NCBI GenBank assembly: GCA_020632755.1
Contig: JACKEY010000022.1
Location: forward strand, 1-64,000
DNA from: Alphaproteobacteria bacterium
GTDB lineage: Bacteria; Myxococcota_A; UBA796; UBA2385
DNA: 64,000 nt
Direction of reading: 5' to 3'
Each line of letters opens with the position of its first letter. Position 1 is the stretch's first letter. The position numbers and the translations under genes were made by a program. Below the pieces are notes generated by a model. That model saw only the letters and a program-made list of their open reading frames with translations. It was not told the DNA's origin and did not search any database. Of this stretch, positions 1 to 8,684 are shown piece by piece.

Positions 1-156
1 GACCTGATCCACTTCACGCCGGCCGGCTACGTCTGGTCCGCCGAGCGCTTCCTGATGGCGATGGAAGACGCGGCGCTCAAGACCGGCGGCCTGCCCGGCG
101 AGAACATGATCGACGACTGGCGCATCCAGCAGGCGCAGCGGCAGCAGCAGCCCTGA
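1..156 (+). CDS. C-terminal end of an SGNH/GDSL-type hydrolase (partial)
   Basis: Only the last 51 codons are inside the window; the gene starts upstream and ends at a TGA at 154-156. The visible piece begins DLIHFTPAGY, which has the Asp-x-x-His spacing of SGNH block V (catalytic Asp and His), followed by a helix (SAERFLMAME) typical of the end of this fold. The tail is Gln-rich. The next gene, convergent and 18 bp away, is also an SGNH protein with a similar DLMHLTDEG block. SGNH partners of MBOAT proteins commonly move acetyl groups on surface polysaccharides, and an MBOAT gene lies 9 kb downstream. The substrate cannot be told from this fragment. Confidence 0.7.
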   Translation, partial: DLIHFTPAGYVWSAERFLMAMEDAALKTGGLPGENMIDDWRIQQAQRQQQP

Positions 157-174
157 CGCTTCCGCAGGGGCGCC

Positions 175-1857
175 TCAGCCGGCCCCCGCCTCTTCGTCCA
201 GGACCCCGGCCTCGTCCGGCGGCGCTTCGTCCTGGACCCCCGCCTCGCCCGACGGCTCCTCGTCCAGCAGGCCCGGCGCCGAAGCCTCCTCCCCCGGCGG
301 CGGCACCCATGCCGGCGGCATCGAGGCGGGGTTGGCGAGCTTCCACTCGTCATAGGACCGCTCGAAGGCGTCCGCGAAGCTGTGGCCGATGAGCTCCAGG
401 CCTTCGTCGGTCAGGTGCATCAGGTCGGTCCACGCCAGCCGGGGCTCGTGGTCCAGCCACCGCTGGAAGCTGCCTTCGCCGCCCATCGCGGCCCGGGCGT
501 CCCAGAAGCCGCAGCCGGCGTCCAGGGCGGCCTGGCGCTGCAGGGCGACCATGCGGGTCAGCAGCGGCTTGGACTTGATCTGGCCGCGCTCGCGGGTGGC
601 CTGGTCGAGGGGGGTGACGACCAGGCAGGCGGCGTGGGGCGCACCGGCGCGCAGCCGCTCGAGCACCTTGAGGTAGGTCTCCAGGTACTTCTCGCCCTCG
701 CCGCTGGACAGGGTGCCGTAGCCGAGCTCGTTGCCGCCGGTCATGTAGACCAGCAGCTGCGGATCGCGGCGGGCCACCTGGTCCTGGAGGTGCCGGCGGC
801 CCTGGTTCTGCAGCATGCTGCCCTGGCCGCTGCCGGCCACGCCGAAGGTCTCCCAGGTCAGGCCGGGGCCGTCGGTCTCGAGCGCGAGGCCGTAGACGGT
901 GACGGGGCCGCTGCCGTCGGCCTTGAGCCACACGGTCGGGCTGCCGTCGGGGCTGTCCAGCCGCTCGAAGGCGTCGAAGGTGCGGTCGCCGCCGTCGGTG
1001 CGCAGGGTGCGGCCGGGCGCGCCCTTGGGCTTGACCGTCAGGCCGCCTCCGCCGGGCTGCTTCTGGTAGAAGACGTCGACGTGGTGCACCAGCTGGCGGT
1101 CGCTGTTGCGCTCGGCGTCGGCCCGCTTGCGGCCGCCCAGCGTGGCGGTGGCTTCTTCGCCGGCGGGGGCGGTGGCGACGGTGCCGGCCAGCCCGTAGCG
1201 GTCGCTCTCGGCGCCGCCGAAGGTGATGCTCAGGCTCTCCCACGGGCCCTGGGTCCAGCGGGCGATGCCCGGCCGCAGGGCCCAGCGCGGGTCGACGTGC
1301 ACGGCCAGGAAGCCGGGGCCGGCGTCGCCGAACCGGTCCTGCAGGCGGTCGCGCACGGTCATGGTGATGCCGTCGCCGGCGATGGTGCTGTCGCCCCAGT
1401 GCAGGACCCGCACGACGGCGCCCGGGTAGCCCTGCTCGGCCATGGCGAGCTGACGGTACAGCCCTTCCCAGGCGCCGTCGGGGACCTCGATGGGGGTCGG
1501 CCGGGCGGGGCTGCGCCGGGGGAGGGGAGGCAGGGCGGCGGCCGCACCGGGCGAGGCGTGGTCGGAGCCGTCGGAGGAGGCGGTCGCGTCGGGAGGGGCA
1601 CCGTCGGGAGCGCCGCTGTCGTCGGCGTCGGCGCTGCCGTGCTTGACCACGAGCTCGCCCTGGGCGTCTTCCTGGACGCTTCCGTCGGTCTGCAGCAGGC
1701 GCAGCAGGGGCACGGGCTCGCCCGGGATCCACGGTCGCACGCTGGCGGTCGCCGGCGTCAGGTAGGACACGGCGCCCAGTGCGACGAAGCAGCCGCTGAA
1801 CAGCAGCAGCGCGCGCAGCTCGCGGCGGTGGACGACCGTGGGATCGGGGTCGGGCAT
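175..1857 (-). CDS. Membrane-anchored SGNH/GDSL-like hydrolase
   Basis: 560 aa. An N-terminal hydrophobic segment (about residues 16-34) should anchor the protein in the inner membrane with the rest outside. A low-complexity Asp/Ser/Pro linker (about 75-120) precedes the enzyme domain. SGNH blocks are visible: HWGDST with Ser157, a GGNE motif near residue 373, and DLMHLTDEG with Asp478 and His481. The last 40 residues are an acidic, repetitive Glu/Asp/Ala/Gly tail. The family includes esterases and O-acetyl transferases or esterases acting on cell-wall or exported polysaccharide. The neighbouring SGNH fragment and the MBOAT gene at 9180-10628 fit that role. The exact substrate is unknown. Confidence 0.8.
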   Translation of the reverse strand: MPDPDPTVVHRRELRALLLFSGCFVALGAVSYLTPATASVRPWIPGEPVPLLRLLQTDGSVQEDAQGELVVKHGSADADDSGAPDGAPPDATASSDGSDHASPGAAAALPPLPRRSPARPTPIEVPDGAWEGLYRQLAMAEQGYPGAVVRVLHWGDSTIAGDGITMTVRDRLQDRFGDAGPGFLAVHVDPRWALRPGIARWTQGPWESLSITFGGAESDRYGLAGTVATAPAGEEATATLGGRKRADAERNSDRQLVHHVDVFYQKQPGGGGLTVKPKGAPGRTLRTDGGDRTFDAFERLDSPDGSPTVWLKADGSGPVTVYGLALETDGPGLTWETFGVAGSGQGSMLQNQGRRHLQDQVARRDPQLLVYMTGGNELGYGTLSSGEGEKYLETYLKVLERLRAGAPHAACLVVTPLDQATRERGQIKSKPLLTRMVALQRQAALDAGCGFWDARAAMGGEGSFQRWLDHEPRLAWTDLMHLTDEGLELIGHSFADAFERSYDEWKLANPASMPPAWVPPPGEEASAPGLLDEEPSGEAGVQDEAPPDEAGVLDEEAGAG

Positions 1858-1867
1858 GGCGGGCAGC

Positions 1868-2959
1868 CTACTGCGTCGCTTCCGCGTCCGCCCGCTCGCG
1901 CAGCTGCCCGCAGCCGGCGTCGATGTCGATGCCGCGGCGGACGCGCACGGTGGCGGGCACCCCGTAGCGGCCGAGTACCTCGACGAAGGCGGCGGCGTCG
2001 GGCTCGGCGGTGGGGGCGCCGCCGTAGCCCTTCGTCGGGTTCAGCGGGATCAGGTTGACGTGGCAGGTCAGGCCGCGCAGCAGCCGGCCCAGCCGGTGGG
2101 CTTCGTCGGGCGTGTCGTTCTCGCCGGCGATGAGCGCCCACTCGAAGGTGACGCGGCGGTGGGTGGCGTCGACGTAGTCGCGGCAGGCGGCGACGACCTC
2201 ATCGACTCCCCAGCGCTTGTTGACGGGCAGCAGGGCGCTGCGCTGCGCGTCCGTCGCGGCATGCAGGCTGATGGCCAGGGTGACCTGGATGCCCTCCTGG
2301 GCGAAGCGGCGGATGGCCGGCACCAGCCCGACCGTGCTCACGGTGATGTGCCGGGCCCCGATGCCCAGGTCCTGGTTCAGGCGGCGGATGGCGGCCAGCG
2401 CGTTGTCGTAGTTGTGGAAGGGCTCGCCCATGCCCATCAGGACCACGTTGCTCAGGCGGCCGCCCTCGGCCTTGAGCTCCTGGTCGAAGCGCCAGGCCTG
2501 CTCGACGATCTCGGTGGCCGTCAGGTGGCGCTGGAAGCCCATCTGGCCGGTCGCGCAGAACACGCAGCCCATGGCGCAGCCGGCCTGGGTCGAGATGCAG
2601 GCCGTGCGGCGCCCGTCGTTGTAGGGCATCAGCACGCTCTCGACGGCCTTGCCGTCGGCCAGGGCGTAGAGCCGCTTGCGGGTGCCGTCCTGGCTCTGCT
2701 GCTCGATGGTGCGGGTCAGGGTGCCGATGCAGGCCTGCTCGTGCAGCACCTGCCGCAGTCCCTTGGGCAGGTCGGTCATCTCGTCGAAGTCGGCGGCGCC
2801 CTTGTCCCACAGCCAGGCCCACAGCTGCTTTCCGCGGAAGGCCGGCTGGCCATGGTCGCGCAGCCACGCGGTCAGCTCGTCGCGCGACAGGGCCAGCAGG
2901 TCGGTGCGGGCGACGGCGGTAACGGGCTCGGCGGCGGGCTCGGCAGCGGGATCGGACAT
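1868..2959 (-). CDS. rlmN: Dual-specificity RNA methyltransferase RlmN (23S rRNA A2503 / tRNA A37)
   Basis: 363 aa, normal length for RlmN. This radical-SAM enzyme makes 2-methyladenosine at position 2503 of 23S rRNA and position 37 of some tRNAs. The radical-SAM cluster motif CxxxCxxC is CAMGCVFC (Cys128, Cys132, Cys135). The GMGEP SAM-binding motif and the STVG strand follow. The second catalytic cysteine near the C terminus is Cys350 in AGCGQLR. Its N-terminal 18 residues are an Ala/Pro/Glu-rich extension. The start ATG (2957-2959) faces the flavoprotein gene divergently. A Cfr resistance enzyme is the main relative, but the overall sequence reads as housekeeping RlmN. Confidence 0.95.
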   Translation of the reverse strand: MSDPAAEPAAEPVTAVARTDLLALSRDELTAWLRDHGQPAFRGKQLWAWLWDKGAADFDEMTDLPKGLRQVLHEQACIGTLTRTIEQQSQDGTRKRLYALADGKAVESVLMPYNDGRRTACISTQAGCAMGCVFCATGQMGFQRHLTATEIVEQAWRFDQELKAEGGRLSNVVLMGMGEPFHNYDNALAAIRRLNQDLGIGARHITVSTVGLVPAIRRFAQEGIQVTLAISLHAATDAQRSALLPVNKRWGVDEVVAACRDYVDATHRRVTFEWALIAGENDTPDEAHRLGRLLRGLTCHVNLIPLNPTKGYGGAPTAEPDAAAFVEVLGRYGVPATVRVRRGIDIDAGCGQLRERADAEATQ

Positions 2960-3052
2960 GGCCGCGCCCTATCCCCGACCGGGGGGCGCTCGCACGCCGT
3001 CCTTGCCCGCGCCTCGGGGACCGATACGGCCCGCTGGCTTCCCCGGTGTGCC

Positions 3053-4846
3053 GTGACCCTCGATCTCCTCGGTCTCGCCTGTGCCCTGCCTCCCGTGCTG
3101 CTCGGGGGGGGCTGGCTGGCCTGCTGGGCCACCCGCCGGGGCCTCGACCGGCGCTGGCTGGGGCTGCGAGGGCCCTTCTCGCGCGCCGTCGAGCGCCGGC
3201 TGGGCGGCTGGCGGCACGCGGTCAACCAGCCCGATCCGACGCTTCCGCTGCGGGTCGAGGGATCGGAGCGGCCGCGGGTCGCGATCATCGGTGGTGGGCT
3301 GGGCGGGCTCGCGGCCGCCACCCTGCTGGCCGACCGGGGGCTGCAGGTCGAGCTGTTCGAGGCCCACGACTACCTGGGCGGCAAGGTCGGCAGCTGGGAC
3401 CAGACCCTGTCCACCGGCGAGACCGTCGGCGTCGAGCACGGCTTCCACGCCTTCTTCCACCACTACCACAACCAGTGGGCCTGGCTGACCGAGCTCGGGC
3501 TGACCGGCGCCTTCACCGACATCGAGGACTACGAGATCCTGCGCCGCGACGGCGGCCGGCTGGGCTTCGCCGCCACTGAGTCCGTGCCGGTGCTCAACCT
3601 GGTCGACCTGATGCGCCGCGGGCTGTACCGGGCGAGCGACATCATCGGCAAGCCGGCCATGCACGAGATGGACGCCTTCCTGCGCTACGACCCGGTGGAG
3701 ACCCCGCGGTCCTTCGACCACATGAGCTTCGCCGACTTCGCCGAGCGCGCCGCGCTGCCGCCGGATCTGCGGCTGGTGTTCAACACCTTCAGCCGGGCCT
3801 TCTTCGCCGAAGAGGACCGGATGAGCATGGGCGAGCTCATCAAGAGCTTCCACTTCTACTACCTGTCCCATGACGGCGGCCTGCTCTACGCCTACCCGAC
3901 CGACGACTACCAGCGGACCCTGCTCGAGCCCATCCGGGCGCGGCTCGCGGCGGCGGGGGCACAGCTGCACCTGTCGACCCCCGTCACCGGCCTGGAGCGG
4001 GACGGGGACCGCTTCGTCGTGCGCAGCGCGCGCGGCGACGGTGGGTCTGATGCCGCCGGGTTCGACGCTGCCGTGTTCGACGATGTCGTGATCGCGGCCG
4101 ACGTGGTCGGGGCCCGGCGGATCCTGGACGGTGCGGGCTGGCTGCCCGCCGCGGCGCCGGCCCTGCAGCGGCGCCTGCACGTGCTGCGGCCCGGGCAGCG
4201 CTACGCCGTGCTGCGGCTGTACCTGGACCGGGACCTGCGGCCCGACGTCACCGCCTTCGCCATCACCGACCGGGTCGTGCTGCTCGACGCCATCGCGGTG
4301 GTCCACCGCCTCGAGGACGAGAGCCGGCGCTACGTCGACCGCCACGGCGGCGCCGTGCTGGAGCTGCACAGCTACGCGGTGCCCGACGCCGTGGGCGAGG
4401 GACTCGACGACGCGGCATCCGACGCGGCGGTCCGCCAGCAGCTGCTCGACGAGCTGCTGCACTTCTTCCCCGAGCTGGCCGGCTACCGGATCCGCGACGA
4501 GCACCTGCAGGTGCGGCGGGACTTCGCGGCCTTCCACGTCGGCATGCAGGCGGCGCGGCCGGGCCCCGTGACCGAGGTGCCGGGCCTGTTCCTGGCCGGG
4601 GACTGGGTGGGGTTGCCCTTCCCCGCGATGCTGATGGAAGCGGCCTGCAGCAGCGGGCGCCTGGCCGCCAACGGGGTGCTGACCCGGCACGGCCTGCGGG
4701 AGACCCCCATCTGGTCGGTGCCGCCTCGGGGGCTGCTGGCCGACGTGCCCGAGCCCCCCAAGCCGCCAGCGGTGCAGGCGGCCCGCGACGCGGCGGCGCA
4801 GGCCTGGGATGCGGCGGTCGCGGCGCTGGCTCCGGGACCGGAGTAG
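3053..4846 (+). CDS. FAD-dependent oxidoreductase of the carotenoid desaturase type
   Basis: 597 aa from a GTG at 3053. The frame is open far upstream, so the start is inferred from the hydrophobic N-terminal stretch (residues 3-20) and the divergent rlmN start at 2959; no clear ribosome binding site is seen. The dinucleotide-binding motif IIGGGLGGLAAA lies at about residue 77. The C-terminal FAD motif is near residue 512 (LAGDWVG). The motif EHGFHAFFHHYHNQ resembles the 'HGFHGFF..YYN' signature of CrtU/isorenieratene-synthase and zeta-carotene-desaturase-like amine oxidases. The likely role is carotenoid or isoprenoid desaturation at the membrane. No other carotenoid gene is nearby, so the substrate is open. 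Confidence 0.75.
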   Translation: MTLDLLGLACALPPVLLGGGWLACWATRRGLDRRWLGLRGPFSRAVERRLGGWRHAVNQPDPTLPLRVEGSERPRVAIIGGGLGGLAAATLLADRGLQVELFEAHDYLGGKVGSWDQTLSTGETVGVEHGFHAFFHHYHNQWAWLTELGLTGAFTDIEDYEILRRDGGRLGFAATESVPVLNLVDLMRRGLYRASDIIGKPAMHEMDAFLRYDPVETPRSFDHMSFADFAERAALPPDLRLVFNTFSRAFFAEEDRMSMGELIKSFHFYYLSHDGGLLYAYPTDDYQRTLLEPIRARLAAAGAQLHLSTPVTGLERDGDRFVVRSARGDGGSDAAGFDAAVFDDVVIAADVVGARRILDGAGWLPAAAPALQRRLHVLRPGQRYAVLRLYLDRDLRPDVTAFAITDRVVLLDAIAVVHRLEDESRRYVDRHGGAVLELHSYAVPDAVGEGLDDAASDAAVRQQLLDELLHFFPELAGYRIRDEHLQVRRDFAAFHVGMQAARPGPVTEVPGLFLAGDWVGLPFPAMLMEAACSSGRLAANGVLTRHGLRETPIWSVPPRGLLADVPEPPKPPAVQAARDAAAQAWDAAVAALAPGPE

Positions 4847-4867
4847 GGTTCCGGTCCTGGAGGATCC

Positions 4868-6079
4868 ATGGCCGACTGGACCGATGGCTTTCCCGCGCTG
4901 ATCGCCCCGCACTCCCCCGAGTCCTTCTTCGCCGAGCACTGGGAGCGCGGTCCGCTGCACCTGCGCCACGGCGAAGACTTCGTCGACGGCCTGTTCGACC
5001 TCGACGATCTCGACGAGCTGCTGACCGGCTCCGGCCTGCGCTACCCGTCCTTCCGGCTGCTCGTCGACGGGCGCGAGGCGCATCCGGACACCTACACCCA
5101 CCGCAGCATGCCGTGGGGCACGGGCTCGGTCGCCCACTTCATCGACTACATGCGCGCCCTGGCGCTCATCCGCGGCGGCGCCACGGTCGTGCTGGAGCAG
5201 ATCCAGCGCATCTGGCCGGCCCTGGCCGAGCTCACCCGCCACATGGAGCTGGCGCTCGGCGCCCGCACCCAGACCAACGCCTACATGACCCCGCCGCGCA
5301 GCCAGGGGCTGCTGCCGCACTACGATCTGCAGGACGTCTACGTGCTGCAGACCGCCGGCCGCAAGCACTGGCGGGTGCACGTGCCCCACGTGCGGCTGCC
5401 GGTCCGCGGCCAGGAGTGCCCCGTCGCGGGGGTCGAGCCGGGCGAGCAGCTGCTCGACGTCGTGCTCGAGCCCGGGGACATGCTCTACCTGCCCCGCGGC
5501 ACCGTCCACTACGCCAGCACCCTGGACGAGACCTCGCTGCACGTCAGCCTGTCCGCCGTGCCCGTGACCACCATCGACGTCCTGCGCGAGCTCGTCGACG
5601 CAGCCACCGAGGACGTGCGCCTGCGACGCGGCTACCGCCTGGACCTGCACGGCCCCAACGAAGGCTCCGACGAAGACCAGGACGAGCTGCAGGCGACCCT
5701 GCGCGATCTGGCCGGCGTGGCCGACCTCGACGGCCTGCTCGACCGCCTGGCCCGCCAGGTCGCCGGCAGCCGCATGCCGCTGCTGGGCGGCGTCCTGGCC
5801 GACCTGGCCCGCCGCGACACCGTCGGGCTCGACACCGTCGTCATGCGCCGCGAAGGCATCGTCTGGCGGGCCGAGGCCCTCGGCGACCGCGTCGTGCTCG
5901 CCTTCCACGGCCGCCAGCTGGAGCTTCCGTGGCACGCGATCGGGACGGCGCGGTTCCTGGGCACGTCGGGGCCGTTCGCGGTGCGGGACCTGGCGGGGGA
6001 GCTGACGGACGAGCAGCGGCTCGGGATGGTGAGGACGCTCGTGGGGGAAGGGTTCTTGACGGTGGTGGAGGAGGACTGA
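4868..6079 (+). CDS. JmjC/cupin-fold Fe(II)/2-oxoglutarate oxygenase, RoxA/NO66-like
   Basis: 403 aa, preceded by GGAGG at 4859-4863. The double-stranded beta-helix metal site is clear: LPHYDLQDVY gives His151 and Asp153 (HxD), and RGTVHYA gives the distal His214. The 'DVYVLQTAGRKHW' strand matches the ribosomal-oxygenase group (YcfD/RoxA, MINA53, NO66), which hydroxylates Arg or His in ribosomal proteins. A winged-helix-like C-terminal half (about 250-400) also fits that group. The protein could instead be a small-molecule cupin-4 oxygenase. It is separated from the flavoprotein gene by 21 bp and may be co-transcribed with it. Confidence 0.75.
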   Translation: MADWTDGFPALIAPHSPESFFAEHWERGPLHLRHGEDFVDGLFDLDDLDELLTGSGLRYPSFRLLVDGREAHPDTYTHRSMPWGTGSVAHFIDYMRALALIRGGATVVLEQIQRIWPALAELTRHMELALGARTQTNAYMTPPRSQGLLPHYDLQDVYVLQTAGRKHWRVHVPHVRLPVRGQECPVAGVEPGEQLLDVVLEPGDMLYLPRGTVHYASTLDETSLHVSLSAVPVTTIDVLRELVDAATEDVRLRRGYRLDLHGPNEGSDEDQDELQATLRDLAGVADLDGLLDRLARQVAGSRMPLLGGVLADLARRDTVGLDTVVMRREGIVWRAEALGDRVVLAFHGRQLELPWHAIGTARFLGTSGPFAVRDLAGELTDEQRLGMVRTLVGEGFLTVVEED

Positions 6080-6131
6080 GGGGAGAGCGACAGCTCTTGC
6101 TCGGGCTCTCGGCCGGACCGGCCTCCTCGTA

Positions 6132-6703
6132 GAACCACCGCCCTCTCCGGGGACCTCCGGGGCTGATGCGGGAGGGGTCTACGTCGGAACGTTTCGGTCG
6201 CCTGCGGCTCCCTGCAAATGTTCCGACTCCGACCCCGTCCCGCCGCCCCTGCGGTCCCCTGCGCGGGCTGCACCTGCGACGGGGAGCAGGGGCGGGCCCC
6301 GGTGGCGGGGCGCCCACCCCCCGGCCGGGCTGCGCCCGGCCCCCCCTCCCAGGAGGGGGGGACACGATGGCGTAGTGCTGGGGCTGCACGGCGGTGGCTG
6401 ACGGCGCGTGCAGCTGCCCAGCTCCGCCGCGCGCACCACCTCGACGCCACGCATCGCCACGCCCGCCATCGTGTCCCCCCCTCGAGGGGGGGGCCGGCCA
6501 GCGGCCGGCCGGGGGGTGACGCCCCACCACCGAGGTTGCGCCCCACCACCCCGGGGTGATGCAGCCCCCAGAGGGCAGCGCAGGGCCGGGCGGACGGGGT
6601 CGCAGTCGGGACATTTGCAGGCCGCCGCAGGCGGCCGAAACGTCCCGACGAAGACCTCTCCGCCATCAGGCCCGGAGCGGCCCGGCGGGGGCGGTGGTGG
6701 TTC
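6132..6703. repeat. Large imperfect inverted repeat carrying three hairpins per arm
   Basis: This fills most of the 717-bp gene-free gap 6080-6796. The left arm (6132-6372) and right arm (6464-6703) are reverse complements with scattered differences, around a 91-nt spacer. Each arm holds the same three hairpins in mirrored order. H1 is a 45-nt hairpin (6183-6227 and 6605-6649). H2 is a GC hairpin with 8-bp arms and a 3-nt loop (6323-6341 and 6492-6510). H3 is a C-tract/G-tract hairpin (6340-6361 and 6475-6492). Paired changes keep the stems intact: H1 ends GTCGGAAC/GTTCCGAC on the left but GTCGGGAC/GTCCCGAC on the right. No transposase and no convincing protein lies inside. Confidence 0.85.
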
Positions 6704-6796
6704 GAAGGTGTCGGCGCCGCAGCAAATCCCCACTGTCTGTCCCTCCTCAGCCCCTCCTCCCCTGCGACCCCGTGCCTCCCCTGGCATCCTCCAAAG

Positions 6797-8671
6797 ATGC
6801 TGCTCCCTCTCCCCGCCGCACTCCTCCTCGCCTGCACCGACCCCGACGCCGGCCGCGGCCCCGTCGACGTCGGACCCTTCGACAGCGGGTCCTCCTCGAC
6901 CGACGGCACGGACCCGGCCGACAGCGGGGGCGGAGCCACGGACAGCGGCGCGCCGCTGACGTGGACGACGCTGCCGGCCGACTGCACGCCGCCGGCCCTG
7001 CGCTCGGCGGATCCGTTCACCATGGTCGGGTCGGTCATCAACACGCAGACCTCGGGCGGCTGGTTCACCGAGATCCTGGATGTGGTCTACCTGCCGGACG
7101 AAGACCGCGTGTTGACCGCCGGCCAGGGCGGCCTGGTGGTGCACGATGTCGAAGACCCGGCCGAGCCGGTCACCCGCGGGCACCTGGGGGCCGCCGACGA
7201 CCCGGGCCTGCTCCGCTACTACAACCTGCTGGCCGCGTCGCCGGGCCGCGTGTGGGTCACCCACCGCGAGTTCGGCCTGGACACGCTGAGCCTGGACGAC
7301 CCCGACCGGCTGTCCGAGCTGCACTCGGTCGATGGCCTCGGCTACGAAGGCATGGCCCGGTCGGGCGACCACCTCTACATCGCCAGCACCCGTGGCTACG
7401 TCGATGTGTTCGACGTCTCCGCGCCCGACGCGCCGGCCTTCCTGTGGCGTCTCGACGACCTGGGGCGCCCCTGGGACATCGAGGTCGCGGGTGACGCCGC
7501 CTATGTCGCGGACGCCGATCTCGGCGTGCTGGTGCTGTCGCTGGCCGATCCGGCCGCGCCGGTCGAGGTCGGCCGCCTGCCCAGCGCCGGGCAGCCCTTC
7601 CGGCTGCGGGCCACCGACGACGCGCTCTACGTCGCCAGCGGCGCCGCGGGCCTGGAGATCTTCGATCGCACCGATCCCCTCGACCCCGTTGCCACGGGCT
7701 CGCTCGACGCCGGCGGCGGGGTCCAGGACGTGGCCGTGCTGGACGGCTTCCTCGGCGTCGTCACCCAGGAAGCCGTCGTGCTCTACGACATCTCCCGGGC
7801 GGGCACCCCGACGGCGCCGAGCCCCTACGCCTACGAAGAGACCGAGCAGTACGCCATGGCCCTGCACGCCGCCGACGGCCTGTGGGCGGTCGGCGACTGG
7901 AACATCCTGGGCATGTGGGCGCTCGGCGACGACCCGGCGCCGGCGGTCGACCTGGCCGTCGACCAGGTCGCCTTCCTGGACGGCGCCGAGACCCGCCGGG
8001 TCACCGTGACCAACCGCGGCGGGGCCGACCTGGCGCTGACGGGCCTGCTGCCGCCGGACGGCGTCGAGGCCCGGGTGTCGGCCACCACGCTGGCGCCGGG
8101 CCAGAGCGGGCTCGTCGAGCTGGACTGGCAAGGCGGCGACGCCCTGGACGGCACGCTGTGCCTGGCGACCGACGACCCCGGGCGGCCGACGGTGTCGCTG
8201 CACCTGACCAGCGGCGGCGAGGGCCAGGGCAAGGCCGTCGGCCAGCAGGCGCCCGACTTCGTGCTCCAGGACCTCGACGGGGTCGAACACCGCCTGTCCG
8301 AGCAGCTCGGCCACCCGGTCGTGCTGGCCTACTTCGCCACCTGGTGACCGCAGTGTGCGTCGGAGGTCTCCGACCTGCAGGTTCGAATCTGGGAGCGCTA
8401 CGGTGACGACGGCGCCGTCGTGTGGGCGATCTTCACCCGCGAAGAGGCCGGCCGCGTCCGCAGCTACACGGAGTCGCTGGGCGTCGAGTTCCCCGTCCTG
8501 CTGGACAGCACGGGCGAGGTGGACCGGCTCTACGACCTGGAGTTCGCCTTCCCCACGGGGGCCTACCCCCAGGACTTCGTGGTGGGCCCGGACGGGCGCA
8601 TCCTCTACGCGAGCAACGAGCCCGATGTCGAGGCGATCGAGGTCCTGATCCAGGAAGCGCTGGAGGACTGA
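6797..8671 (+). CDS. Probable selenoprotein: LVIVD propeller - Hydin-like - TlpA/redoxin lipoprotein with UGA (Sec) at residue 517
   Basis: Read through one TGA (8345-8347), the gene gives 624 aa. It has a lipoprotein signal (LLLACTD) and a Ser/Thr/Asp/Gly linker. About six LVIVD-type beta-propeller repeats follow (about 75-375), then a Hydin/DUF1573-like Ig domain (about 380-475) and a TlpA/AhpC-like thioredoxin fold (about 480-624). The TGA sits exactly where the first Cys of the WCxxC active site belongs: FATW-U-PQC. Downstream, in the same frame, the fold continues normally (VVWAIFTREE; cis-Pro in GAYPQDF; VVGPDGRI) to TGA 8669-8671. A SECIS-like hairpin follows the TGA at the right distance. 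The alternative is a C-to-A nonsense mutation or a sequencing error. The protein should be an extracytoplasmic thiol/selenol oxidoreductase. Confidence 0.82.
8345..8380 (+). promoter_or_regulatory. Candidate bacterial SECIS element for UGA recoding
   Basis: Immediately after the in-frame TGA, the upper stem GTCGGA (8359-8364) pairs with TCCGAC (8369-8374) around the tetraloop GGTC (8365-8368). A lower stem GCAG/CTGC (8350-8353 with 8375-8378) is separated from it by a 5-nt bulge on the 5' side only, TGTGC, which contains U residues. From memory, the E. coli fdhF SECIS also has A-GGUC-U at its apex, 18 nt after UGA; here the loop begins 17 nt after the TGA. The helix and spacing fit SelB binding. 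The hairpin also encodes the fold's normal residues, so it is not a free insertion. Confidence 0.75.
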
Positions 8672-8684
8672 CGCCGGGGCGGGA

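Noticed and set aside
2969..5935. Very long minus-strand open frame opposite the flavoprotein and cupin genes
   Set aside because: High GC leaves antisense frames open; it is Gln/His/Gly/Val-rich without any domain and overlaps two well-supported genes.
6132..6703. Insertion sequence
   Set aside because: No transposase frame, no obvious target-site duplication, and the arms cover nearly the whole element instead of short ends.
6166..6735. Apparent similar peptides encoded by both arms of the inverted repeat (FGRLRxPANVP)
   Set aside because: The likeness follows from the DNA repeat itself. The changes preserve stems, not codon third positions, and the frames run through perfect hairpins.
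6797..8347. Simple truncated propeller protein or pseudogene ending at the TGA
   Set aside because: Considered, but the truncated product would end in the middle of the WCxxC motif, and the downstream frame plus the SECIS-like hairpin are intact. The selenoprotein reading explains more.
8374..8398. tRNA-like T-arm sequence (GGTTCGAATC)
   Set aside because: It resembles a T-loop but lies inside the redoxin coding region, has no matching acceptor, D or anticodon arms, and the codons continue the fold.
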